Assembly: GCA_029262005.1 (NCBI GenBank)
Contig: JAJDAG010000042.1
Span: 1-50,063 of the forward strand
DNA: 50,063 nt
Origin: Candidatus Zhuqueibacterota bacterium
Lineage (GTDB): Bacteria > Zhuqueibacterota > Zhuqueibacteria > Oceanimicrobiales > Oceanimicrobiaceae
Direction: 5' to 3'
The first letter of the stretch is position 1. Each line of letters starts with the position of its first letter. Below are positions 8,894 through 16,635 of the stretch, in pieces. Both the position numbers and the translations under genes were made by a program. The notes under the pieces were generated by a model, which saw only the letters and a program-made list of their open reading frames with translations, was not told the DNA's origin and ran no database searches.

Positions 8894-10066
8894 ATGCAGA
8901 ATATTGAAGTAATAAAACCGCTATTGAATAAAATGCAGCAAAGGGCCTTGCTGGTTGGTGCCCTTGGTGTATTTGCCACCGCGGTCGGCGCATTCATCAG
9001 TCCGGAACAGTTTTTCAAGTCGTATCTGTTTGGGTATATATTCTGGACGGGGTTGACCTTGGGTAGCCTGGCCATTTTGTCGCTGCACCATATGGTTGGC
9101 GGAGGCTGGGGCTTTGTCATTCAGCGTGTGCTTGAGTCCGGCACCAGGACGCTGCCACTGATGGCGCTACTGTTTTTACCTATCTTGTTTGGCATGAAAG
9201 AGTTGTATCTTTGGGCGAGGCCGGAAGTTGTGTCCACGGATGCCATCCTGCTACACAAGAGTGCTTATCTTAATATTCCTTTTTTTGCCTTTCGGGCCTT
9301 TTTCATGTTTGCAGTCTGGGCCGTTTTTGTTTTTTTTATGAATAAATGGTCTGGCGCTCAAGATAAAACCGCGGATGATTCTTTGAGCGAAAAGTTGCGT
9401 TCCATTGGTGGGCCGGCTTTACTTGTGTGTTTTATAACGATAACGTTTGCCTCCATTGATTGGGTGATGTCGCTTGATCCGCATTGGTTTTCAACTATTT
9501 TTGGCGTCATGCTGATTATTGGACAAGGTGTCTCAACCCTTGCCTTTGCGATTATTGTGGTGAGCCGGCTTGCAGAACATAAGCCTCTCGCCGGAGTTAT
9601 TCAAAAAAAACATTTTCATGATCATGGCAATCTCCTCCTGGCATTTCTTGCTTTGTGGGCATACATGGGCTTGTCACAGTTTTTGATTATATGGTCGGGT
9701 AACCTGCCTGAAGAAATACCCTGGTATCTTCACCGCCTGCAGGGTGGTTGGGGCACATTGGCAATACTGACTGTTTTTTTTCATTTTATCGTGCCGTTTT
9801 TCCTTTTGTTGATGCGGGGAAATAAGCGCAGTGCAAAAGTGCTGTCAAAAATAGCCATGGCGATTATTCTGGTGCGTTTTCTCGACTTATTCTGGATTAT
9901 TATGCCAAATTTTTACCCGCATGGATTTCATATTCACTGGCTTGATTTTGCTGCTCCCATTGGCATCGGTGGTGTTTGGGTCGCGGTTTTTGTCTGGCAG
10001 CTCAAGGGGCGAGCTTTGTTGCCGGTTAATGATCCACGCTTAATAGAGGTCTTCGCGCATGAGTAA
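8894..10066 (+). CDS. actF: Alternative complex III membrane subunit ActF
   Basis: Polytopic inner-membrane subunit of 390 residues, distantly related to ActC/NrfD, with about ten hydrophobic helices. Family-typical segments visible are LSLHHMVGGGWG (residues about 63-74), the SIDWVMSLDPHWFSTIFG stretch and the FHDHGNLLLAF motif. In ACIII it forms the second half of the membrane module with ActC and is thought to contribute to proton handling. It overlaps the next small gene by eight bases, so translation is probably coupled. Confidence 0.93.
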   Translation: MQNIEVIKPLLNKMQQRALLVGALGVFATAVGAFISPEQFFKSYLFGYIFWTGLTLGSLAILSLHHMVGGGWGFVIQRVLESGTRTLPLMALLFLPILFGMKELYLWARPEVVSTDAILLHKSAYLNIPFFAFRAFFMFAVWAVFVFFMNKWSGAQDKTADDSLSEKLRSIGGPALLVCFITITFASIDWVMSLDPHWFSTIFGVMLIIGQGVSTLAFAIIVVSRLAEHKPLAGVIQKKHFHDHGNLLLAFLALWAYMGLSQFLIIWSGNLPEEIPWYLHRLQGGWGTLAILTVFFHFIVPFFLLLMRGNKRSAKVLSKIAMAIILVRFLDLFWIIMPNFYPHGFHIHWLDFAAPIGIGGVWVAVFVWQLKGRALLPVNDPRLIEVFAHE

Positions 10067-10466
10067 AAAAATAGACAAACATGTTGACCCTGGTTATGAA
10101 CTTTCTGATGCGCCGTTTAAGCCGTTGCTCTTGTCCGGTATCGCGCTCGCTGCATTGGTGCTTGTCTCAATTGTTTCGGTGTTCGGATTGTTTGATATTT
10201 ATCGCACTCATTCAGTTGAGACCATGGCTAAAGTATCGCCTCTGGCAGAAGGCCGCCGGTTGCCACCCGGACCCAGGCTGCAGGTCGTTCCCGAAGATGA
10301 CCGCAAGATGTATGAGGCACGCCAGAAAGAGATTTTGCATGGCTATGGTTGGGTTGTGCGTGAAGGTGGCCTGGTTAGAATCCCAATCGAACACGCTATG
10401 GAGATTGCACTTGAACAGGGTTTTGCGGTGCGGACGGGTGGTAGCGTGATGCAAGAACAGAAGTAA
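10059..10466 (+). CDS. ACIII/SCO-linked small membrane protein, function unknown
   Basis: A 135-residue protein with one membrane helix (about 25-50) and a periplasmic-looking C-terminal domain. I recognise a pattern recurrent next to ACIII and SCO genes: RLPPGPRLQ, then a short acidic helix, then YGWVVREGGLVRIPIEHAMEIALEQG. No cofactor motif is present. Its fixed position between actF and the SCO gene, overlapping actF by eight bases, suggests a role as an accessory subunit or assembly factor of ACIII or of the copper-insertion step. This role is inference; I cannot assign a name. Confidence 0.8.
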   Translation: MSKKIDKHVDPGYELSDAPFKPLLLSGIALAALVLVSIVSVFGLFDIYRTHSVETMAKVSPLAEGRRLPPGPRLQVVPEDDRKMYEARQKEILHGYGWVVREGGLVRIPIEHAMEIALEQGFAVRTGGSVMQEQK

Positions 10467-10480
10467 ATTAAGGTTGTAAA

Positions 10481-11380
10481 ATGAATATTAAAACATACTG
10501 TGCGCACCAATGCTGCCAAAATAAAATGGCTGGACTGTTAAAGAGTTTTGCCGCTTTTAATTTTGGTTTGCCTGCACTGACTTTGGCTCTGTTATTGAGC
10601 GCTAGCGCACATGCCCAGGTGATGTCTTCTGACGTCACGCTTGACAATGCCACCAAAAATGTGGGCATCGACCAGAATTTGAACGCGCAGGTACCACTCG
10701 ATATCGACTTCAGGGATGAGAGTGGAAAGCAGGTGCAATTGAATGATTATTTTGGTGATAAGCCGGTTATTCTTGCCCTTGTTTATTACGAATGCCCGAT
10801 GTTGTGCACGATGGTTCTGAATGGACTGCTGCAAGGCATTGATGCTTTGGAGTTTGACGTCGGCAATGAGTTTGAAATTGTAACCGTCAGTTTTGACCCG
10901 ACCGAGACAGCGGAGATGGCCGGTAAGAAAAAAAATGCTTACCTGGCTAAATATCAACGTGAAGGAGCAGAAAATGGCTGGCATTTTTTAACGGGTGCCG
11001 GGGCCTCTATAAAAAAACTAACGGATGCGGTTGGCTTTAGATATAAGATGATTCCAGAAACAGGTGAGTTTGTGCATGCAAGCGGCATCATGTTATTGAC
11101 CCCGGGCGGCAAACTTTCCCGTTACTTTTATGGTATCGAATACCCTGCGCGTGATCTGAGACTGGGTTTGATAGAAGCATCTGCAAACAAGATTGGCTCA
11201 GCAGTGGATCAGGTTTTACTTTTTTGCTACCATTACGATCCAACAACAGGAAAATACGGCTTGGTGATAATGAATGTCATTCGGCTGGTCGGGGCTGTTA
11301 CGGTTATCGTCTTGGTAGGATTCATCATAATTATGCTTCGTCGCGACAGGCGGATGAAGCGGCATTTGAGTAGCATTTAG
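10481..11380 (+). CDS. SCO1/SenC copper chaperone for cytochrome oxidase
   Basis: Thioredoxin-fold copper chaperone of 299 residues that delivers copper to, or reduces, the CuA site of cytochrome oxidase subunit II. An N-terminal signal peptide ends near AHAQ (residue 46). The copper motif is CPMLC (Cys105, Cys109), with the distal ligand His199 in GEFVHASG, all three present. Unlike the shortest SCO proteins it has an extra C-terminal membrane helix (about 264-286), so it may be anchored at that end after signal cleavage. It lies directly before coxB, its expected client. Confidence 0.93.
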   Translation: MNIKTYCAHQCCQNKMAGLLKSFAAFNFGLPALTLALLLSASAHAQVMSSDVTLDNATKNVGIDQNLNAQVPLDIDFRDESGKQVQLNDYFGDKPVILALVYYECPMLCTMVLNGLLQGIDALEFDVGNEFEIVTVSFDPTETAEMAGKKKNAYLAKYQREGAENGWHFLTGAGASIKKLTDAVGFRYKMIPETGEFVHASGIMLLTPGGKLSRYFYGIEYPARDLRLGLIEASANKIGSAVDQVLLFCYHYDPTTGKYGLVIMNVIRLVGAVTVIVLVGFIIIMLRRDRRMKRHLSSI

Positions 11381-11394
11381 GTGAGACGCATTAG

Positions 11395-12336
11395 ATGAAC
11401 GAAGGTTTTCGGTTACTGCCTGAACAGGCCTCTACCATGGCCGGTCAGGTAGACATGCTTTATTACTTTTTGATCGTTGTATCCATTTTTTTTGCGACAC
11501 TGATTTATTCTCTAATCTATTTATTCGCAGTCAGGTACCGCAGGCGTTCAGAGGATGACGTTCCTAAAGAAATTAAGGGCCTCCTGAAGTTAGAAATAGC
11601 GTGGTCGATCATTCCGTTGATTCTGGTAATGGTTGTCTTCGTCTGGGGCGCAACACTCTATTTTGATTCATACACACCGCCGGCTAATGCTCATGAAATC
11701 TATGTTGTTGGCAAGCAGTGGATGTGGCACATTCAACACCCCTCCGGGCAACGTGAAATCAATGAATTGCATGTCCCGGTTGGTGAACCGATTAAGTTAA
11801 CCATGGCCACGGAAGACGTTATTCACAGCTTCTATATTCCGGCTTTTCGAATCAAGAAAGATGTCGTGCCCGGCAGATATTCCACCATGTGGTTTGAGGC
11901 CACAAAGCCGGGGGAATACCACCTGTTTTGCGCAGAGTACTGCGGCACAAAACACTCGCAGATGATTGGTAAAGTCGTGGTAATGGAACAGGCTGATTAT
12001 CAGAATTGGTTGAGCGGCGGCAGTGCCGGTGAATCTCTCGATGTCATTGGTGAAAAGAAATTTAAACAATTTGCTTGCCACACCTGTCACAAAGACAAGT
12101 CCGATGGGCGGGGTCCTTCGCTCGTTGGCGTTTTTGGCGAATCTGTTCGTTTGCAGGATGGCAGTTCAGTTATTGTTGATGAAGATTACATACGCGAATC
12201 TATTCTCACACCAAATGCCAGGATGGCTGAAGGCTACAAGCCAGTCATGCCGACGTTTAAGGGGCAAATTAGTGAGGTTGGTCTTTTACAGATAACAGCG
12301 TATATCAAATCCTTATCTAATAATGGGAGTAAGTAG
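11395..12336 (+). CDS. coxB: Cytochrome c oxidase subunit II with fused cytochrome c (caa3 type)
   Basis: Subunit II of a haem-copper oxygen reductase, 313 residues. Two membrane helices (about 22-47 and 68-90) are followed by a cupredoxin domain. The CuA ligands are all visible: His144, Cys179, Glu181 (carbonyl), Cys183, His187 and Met190 in the CAEYCGTKHSQM motif. A class I cytochrome c domain follows, with haem site CHTCH (228-232) and likely axial Met285 in the VMPTF motif. This fusion defines the caa3 architecture, so electrons can enter directly from ACIII without a soluble cytochrome. The coxA start is three bases after the stop. Confidence 0.96.
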   Translation: MNEGFRLLPEQASTMAGQVDMLYYFLIVVSIFFATLIYSLIYLFAVRYRRRSEDDVPKEIKGLLKLEIAWSIIPLILVMVVFVWGATLYFDSYTPPANAHEIYVVGKQWMWHIQHPSGQREINELHVPVGEPIKLTMATEDVIHSFYIPAFRIKKDVVPGRYSTMWFEATKPGEYHLFCAEYCGTKHSQMIGKVVVMEQADYQNWLSGGSAGESLDVIGEKKFKQFACHTCHKDKSDGRGPSLVGVFGESVRLQDGSSVIVDEDYIRESILTPNARMAEGYKPVMPTFKGQISEVGLLQITAYIKSLSNNGSK

Positions 12337-12339
12337 ATA

Positions 12340-13992
12340 ATGTCTACTGCGGTTTTTAAACCAAAAGAAAATCAGCTGGCGCCTGAGACCGAGGGGCGAA
12401 CTAAAAATTATCTCAATGCAGGTTTCAGCATAAAATCCTGGCTATTGACTGTTGATCATAAACGTATCGCCATTTTATACCTGATCACGATTACGTTATT
12501 TTTCTTCATAGGCGGTGTTTTTGCCTTGCTAATCCGGTTGGAACTGCTCACCCCTGCCGGTGATCTCATGCAGTCGGAAACATACAACAAAATGTTTACA
12601 ATGCATGGCATTGTAATGGTGTTTTTCTTTTTAATTCCAGGCATTCCTTCAGTGTTCGGCAACTTCCTAATCCCGCTTATGATCGGCGCAAAGGATCTCG
12701 CTTTCCCGCGAATTAACCTTTTGAGCTGGTATGTTTTTTCGCTCGGGGGCTTGCTCGCATTTTGCGCTATAATTTTTGGCGGTGTTGATACAGGCTGGAC
12801 GTTCTACACGCCATACAGTAGCACGTATTCGAACAGCAATGTGATTCTGGCGGCGCTTGGCGCCTTTATGGCTGGTTTTGCCTCTATTCTGACCGGGCTG
12901 AATTTTATTGTAACCATTCACAAAATGCGTGCCCCTGGCATGACCTGGTTCCGTCTGCCTCTAATGGTTTGGGGACACTATGCGACCAGCATTATTCAGA
13001 TTCTGGGTACACCTGTGGTCGCTATAACCATCATTTTGGTTGCTCTGGAGCGTCTGTTGCATATTGGCATTTTCAACCCGAAGCTGGGTGGCGATCCGAT
13101 TCTTTTTCAGCACCTTTTCTGGTTCTACTCACACCCGGCGGTCTATGTTATGATTTTACCGGCTATGGGTATCATTAGCGAAGTGATAACCTGCTTCTCG
13201 AGAAAAAAAGTATTTGGCTATAAGTTTATCGCCTTTTCCAGTATGGCGATTGCAGTGCTCGGCTTCCTGGTCTGGGGGCATCACATGTACACATCGGGTC
13301 AGTCCACCTATGCAAGTATGGTCTTTTCGTTTTTAACATTTTTAGTTGCGATTCCTTCGGCAATCAAAGTGTTTAACTGGACTGCCACGCTTTACAAAGG
13401 CTCTGTCTCCTATGATGCGCCAATGCTTTATGCAATTGGTTTTATGGGTTTGTTTACCATTGGTGGTTTAACCGGTGTTTTTGTGGCTACGCTTGGGTTC
13501 AATGTGCATGTGCACGATACTTATTTTATTGTGGCCCATTTTCACTATGTTATGGTGGGAGGCGCCATCATGGCCTACATGGCAGCGATGCACTTTTGGT
13601 GGCCCAAAATGACGGGCAGGCTTTACCCTGAAGGGTGGGCACGTTTTTCATCATTGGTTATTTTTATTGGTTTTAACCTGACATTTTTTCCGCAGTTTAT
13701 TGTTGGCTATCTGGGAATGCCAAGGCGGTACCACATTTACCCGGAAGAATTTCAGATTTGGAATGTACTGTCCACTGCCGGAGCGACCATTCTCGGTGTA
13801 GGCTATGCCATCCCTTTGATTTATTTTATTTGGTCTCTTAAATACGGTCAAAAAGCCAGTAGCAACCCTTGGCGCGCAAAAGGGCTTGAATGGGAGCGTT
13901 GTTCTTCACCGCCCATTGCACATAATTTTGAGCAGACGCCTGTTGTGATTGAAGAGGCTTATGAGTATCAACAGAAAATCTGGATAAAGTAA
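12340..13992 (+). CDS. coxA: Cytochrome c oxidase subunit I, A2-type
   Basis: Catalytic subunit of the oxygen reductase, 550 residues with about 12 helices. Ligands seen: His89 (haem a, TMHG), His265, His314 and His315 (CuB), His400 (haem a3) and His402 (haem a) in [15 protein letters not shown]. The cross-linked Tyr is Tyr269. The helix VI motif is WFYSHPAVY rather than the mitochondrial GHPEVY: the proton-gating Glu is absent and the Tyr-Ser pair (263-264) marks an A2-type enzyme, as in the Rhodothermus caa3 oxidase. The D-channel Glu is thus replaced by the YS pair, a known variant that still pumps protons. Confidence 0.97.
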   Translation: MSTAVFKPKENQLAPETEGRTKNYLNAGFSIKSWLLTVDHKRIAILYLITITLFFFIGGVFALLIRLELLTPAGDLMQSETYNKMFTMHGIVMVFFFLIPGIPSVFGNFLIPLMIGAKDLAFPRINLLSWYVFSLGGLLAFCAIIFGGVDTGWTFYTPYSSTYSNSNVILAALGAFMAGFASILTGLNFIVTIHKMRAPGMTWFRLPLMVWGHYATSIIQILGTPVVAITIILVALERLLHIGIFNPKLGGDPILFQHLFWFYSHPAVYVMILPAMGIISEVITCFSRKKVFGYKFIAFSSMAIAVLGFLVWGHHMYTSGQSTYASMVFSFLTFLVAIPSAIKVFNWTATLYKGSVSYDAPMLYAIGFMGLFTIGGLTGVFVATLGFNVHVHDTYFIVAHFHYVMVGGAIMAYMAAMHFWWPKMTGRLYPEGWARFSSLVIFIGFNLTFFPQFIVGYLGMPRRYHIYPEEFQIWNVLSTAGATILGVGYAIPLIYFIWSLKYGQKASSNPWRAKGLEWERCSSPPIAHNFEQTPVVIEEAYEYQQKIWIK

Positions 13993-14003
13993 GAGGAAGA
14001 ATT

Positions 14004-14648
14004 TTGTCAAGCAAGAACGTTGCGTTACAGCATCATTTTAAAGATTTAGGCCAGCAGTTCGAGGCATCGCGTTTGGGAATGTGGGTCTTCCTTGCACAGG
14101 AGATTCTGTTTTTTGGCGGCCTGTTTGCAGGATACGTTGTCTATCGAAGTATGTACCCTGTGGCATTTAACATTGGCAGCTCACTGCTGGATGTTCAGCT
14201 TGGTGGTATTAATACTGCAATTTTAATTGGCAGCAGTCTTACCATGGCTATGGCAGTTTATTCGGCACAAAAGGGCGACAAGAAAAAGACCATTATCTTC
14301 CTGGTTGCGACTTTACTGCTTGGCTGTTCTTTTCTTGGGATCAAGGTGGTTGAGTACTCGCACAAATTTCATGCAGGGCTGTTGCCGGGAGATGGTTTTT
14401 CTTTGGATAGTCCTCACGCTGGTCAGGTTCGCATTTTCATGTCTTTCTATTTTGCCATGACAGGCATGCATGCTGCGCATATGATAATCGGGGCCGGACT
14501 CCTGGTGTGGCTGATTATCAAAACAGCAAAGGGTCGTTTTTCCGCCGAGTACAATACACCTGTTGAGTTATTCGGGTTGTACTGGCATTTTGTCGATATT
14601 ATTTGGATTTATCTGTTTCCTCTACTTTATCTGATGGGAAGAAGTTAA
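14004..14648 (+). CDS. coxC: Cytochrome c oxidase subunit III
   Basis: Integral membrane subunit III, 214 residues with five helices, the short bacterial form. Family motifs are LGMWVFLAQEILFFGGLF near the N-terminus, GMHAAHMIIG and the final YWHFVDIIWIYLFPLLYL. The start is probably the TTG at 14004, which has AGAGGAAGA just upstream; no ATG in frame lies early enough to retain the first helix. Its stop overlaps the coxD start by one base (TAATG). Confidence 0.94.
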   Translation: MSSKNVALQHHFKDLGQQFEASRLGMWVFLAQEILFFGGLFAGYVVYRSMYPVAFNIGSSLLDVQLGGINTAILIGSSLTMAMAVYSAQKGDKKKTIIFLVATLLLGCSFLGIKVVEYSHKFHAGLLPGDGFSLDSPHAGQVRIFMSFYFAMTGMHAAHMIIGAGLLVWLIIKTAKGRFSAEYNTPVELFGLYWHFVDIIWIYLFPLLYLMGRS

Positions 14649-14950
14649 TGTCACAGCATATCGTTCCAATAAGGACTTATTTATTTATCTTTTTTTCACT
14701 CCTCATATTAACCGCTATCACGATCTGGGTTGCATTTCAAGATCTTGGTATTTTTAATGATGTGGTTGCTTTGGGAATTGCCACCACCAAGGCCTGTCTG
14801 GTTATCTTTTTCTTTATGCACCTCAAATATAGCCACAAATTGAACTGGGCTTATGTCTTTTCCGCATTTCTTTTTCTCACGATTTTGCTTGTGATTACGT
14901 TGAGTGATTATTGGACCCGTGGGTGGTATGTGGCGACAGAGGCGTGGTAG
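14648..14950 (+). CDS. coxD: Cytochrome c oxidase subunit IV (prokaryotic, COX4 family)
   Basis: Small membrane subunit of the caa3 oxidase, 100 residues with three helices. The pattern TAITIWVAFQDLG, then IATTKACLVIFFFMHLKYS, is diagnostic for prokaryotic COX4/CtaF. The ATG at 14648 overlaps the coxC stop; an in-frame ATG at 14603 would lie inside coxC and add an implausible polar leader. It ends the respiratory cluster, and no clear terminator follows. Confidence 0.92.
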   Translation: MSQHIVPIRTYLFIFFSLLILTAITIWVAFQDLGIFNDVVALGIATTKACLVIFFFMHLKYSHKLNWAYVFSAFLFLTILLVITLSDYWTRGWYVATEAW

Positions 14951-15285
14951 TACACTTTGCTGGTTGTATCTATTTGCACCTCCTCGTGTCGTTAAAATTC
15001 TGAATCAGGCCAGCATTTTTTCCTCTGCCGGTTAATCTGTTACAAATCATATCTACTCAAAAGAAACTTCTCATCAAAAAAAACTTCTCACGCCGAGATG
15101 CGAAGTCGCCGAGGTTACGCAGAAACAATAATAGCATAATTCGTTTTCTGTGATTTTGAGCCCCTCAGGGTTGTATAGGCAATTTAACTTAGAGATAAAA
15201 CTTTGGCTGTCCCTTTTGCATCTCTATCTGCATTTTTGGGCTTTATTTTGCCCGGATTGATTGATGATAGCTTATTGTGGTTTAC

Positions 15286-15447
15286 ATGATAAAATTAATG
15301 AGCAGTACAATCAAGAATTTAGAGTACCCTGTCAATCCCGTTAAAAAGAATTTATCACCCACAGAAAACGACATAGAGCCAAATTATCTTTCAAATTACA
15401 TGGATTTCGTATTTGAGGCGGCAATACGACTCATCCCGCGCTTGTGA
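15286..15447 (+). CDS. Possible 53-residue small ORF
   Basis: An ATG-started frame of 53 codons ending in TGA inside the loop of the hairpin at 15435-15456. The composition is protein-like (mixed polar residues, ending FEAAIRLIPRL), but there is no convincing ribosome binding site and I recognise no family. It could be a degraded gene end or chance. Confidence 0.15.
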   Translation: MIKLMSSTIKNLEYPVNPVKKNLSPTENDIEPNYLSNYMDFVFEAAIRLIPRL

Positions 15448-15463
15448 AATCGCGGGGTGACTG
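15434..15463. repeat. REP-like palindrome, copy 1
   Basis: The 6-bp perfect stem CCCGCG/CGCGGG (15435-15440 and 15451-15456) has a 10-base loop and is followed by GTGACTG. The 12-mer GCGGGGTGACTG at 15452-15463 recurs exactly at 47829-47840, with TCCCGC at the matching left edge of both copies. This suggests a dispersed intergenic element. Confidence 0.45.
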
Positions 15464-15604
15464 TGTCACTTTCAAACTTAGGCGAGTAGCATGTAGAACG
15501 TAAGCAGACAGTAAAACAGTATGTTTGAGTAGGTCGATTCGAGAATTATCATAACATTCTTGCCTTAAGTTTATTGAGATAAGTGACTTTATTTTAGATT
15601 CAGC

Positions 15605-16633
15605 TTAAAGCCATTTGCGTTTTGCAAAAACCGTTACCTGGGTTTCGTGAATGCGGGTCCACACCTGGTCCTCTACCGGGGTTATTTCGGCAATTAAAAA
15701 TCGCCGAACTTTGCCAAACCTGTGTTTAATTTCTGGCGGCTGCGCTGATGTCACAGGGTAGATCTTTCGAACTAACCCTGTAGAGGTATCACCGTTTTCA
15801 AATTTCAGAGTAACTTCTTCCGCATTTTTAAGCTGACCTTCGTGTGCCTCCTCAAAATAGGCTTTAATATAGTTCATGGATGTGTCTGTGATTTTTAGAA
15901 CCTGCTCCCCGGCCGTAATGACTTCGCCTTGCTTTTTGTAAACGGCTGAGATTATTCCTTCCTGCGATGCAGACAATGTTTCTTCACCTCTGATATCATA
16001 AGGTGAATGAGCAGTGTTGGCAGACAAAACAGTGCGCTGGCGTTCATAACTTTGCAGGGTGCGCAAGGCTGCTTTTAGCTCAATTTGAAGTTCGGCCAGT
16101 GCAAATTTTGCCTTTTCCAGCTCGAATGCGAGCTTGCGCTGTTCGCTTAGTAGAATGGCGTTGAGTTTGCGAAGTTCATTGGCCTGACGAACTTCATCGC
16201 TCAGCGTTTTTATCGATTTTTGCTTAAGCTCAATTCTTTCATGCAGCAAAGCAATCAGTCGCCTGGCATCAATTATTCTTCTTTGGTTCGTGTAATACTC
16301 TGCACGCACCGGCTCGAAGAAAACGGTCGCAGTTGAATCGGTTCTATCAAGCCAAACCAGTGGCATGCCAATTTTTACTGTATCGTTGATGGCGCAGCTA
16401 ATTTGCATAATTCGGCCGGTAGCTCTTGCCGTTACCAACGCTGTTCTCGCTTCAAGAAAGCCCACGCCTTTAATATAGTAGATTTTCTCAAAACCCCATT
16501 TGCTGGTGAAGGCAATGAGGAGCGAGATGGCAATCAGATAAATATATTTGCCCCACGACCTTTCTTTCTTCTGCCGCTGAGCGATTGACTTAATAAGATG
16601 CTTTTCCCTGCGTTTGAGTATTTTGCTACGCAT
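15605..16633 (-). CDS. HlyD-family membrane fusion/adaptor protein
   Basis: Periplasmic adaptor of 342 residues, the last gene of the exopolysaccharide operon. A lysine/arginine-rich cytoplasmic start is followed by one membrane helix (about 29-47). Next come a first lipoyl half-motif (EARTALVTARATGRIMQI, 61-78), a long coiled-coil hairpin (about 105-215, rich in RIDARRLIALLHERIELKQK-type heptads) and the second lipoyl half (SQEGIISAVYKKQGEVITAGEQVLKI). A beta-barrel domain (YIKAYFEEAHEGQL) completes it. In secretion systems such proteins bridge an inner-membrane transporter to a TolC channel. No ABC or RND transporter is nearby; the inner-membrane partner encoded here is a glycan synthase. 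It starts two bases after the TolC-fusion stop. Confidence 0.9.
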   Translation of the reverse strand: MRSKILKRREKHLIKSIAQRQKKERSWGKYIYLIAISLLIAFTSKWGFEKIYYIKGVGFLEARTALVTARATGRIMQISCAINDTVKIGMPLVWLDRTDSTATVFFEPVRAEYYTNQRRIIDARRLIALLHERIELKQKSIKTLSDEVRQANELRKLNAILLSEQRKLAFELEKAKFALAELQIELKAALRTLQSYERQRTVLSANTAHSPYDIRGEETLSASQEGIISAVYKKQGEVITAGEQVLKITDTSMNYIKAYFEEAHEGQLKNAEEVTLKFENGDTSTGLVRKIYPVTSAQPPEIKHRFGKVRRFLIAEITPVEDQVWTRIHETQVTVFAKRKWL

Positions 16634-16635
16634 GC

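Larger units (their letters stand above)
14951..15604. other. Intergenic region with repeat-like sequences
   Basis: About 650 bases between the convergent respiratory cluster and the exopolysaccharide operon. It holds a GC-rich, repeat-like patch near 15089-15124 with two variants of CGCCGAG. A hairpin at 15435-15456 shares bases with the 47.8-kb region. One 53-codon open frame lies at 15286-15447. Otherwise it is AT-rich, and I see no further gene. Confidence 0.6.
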
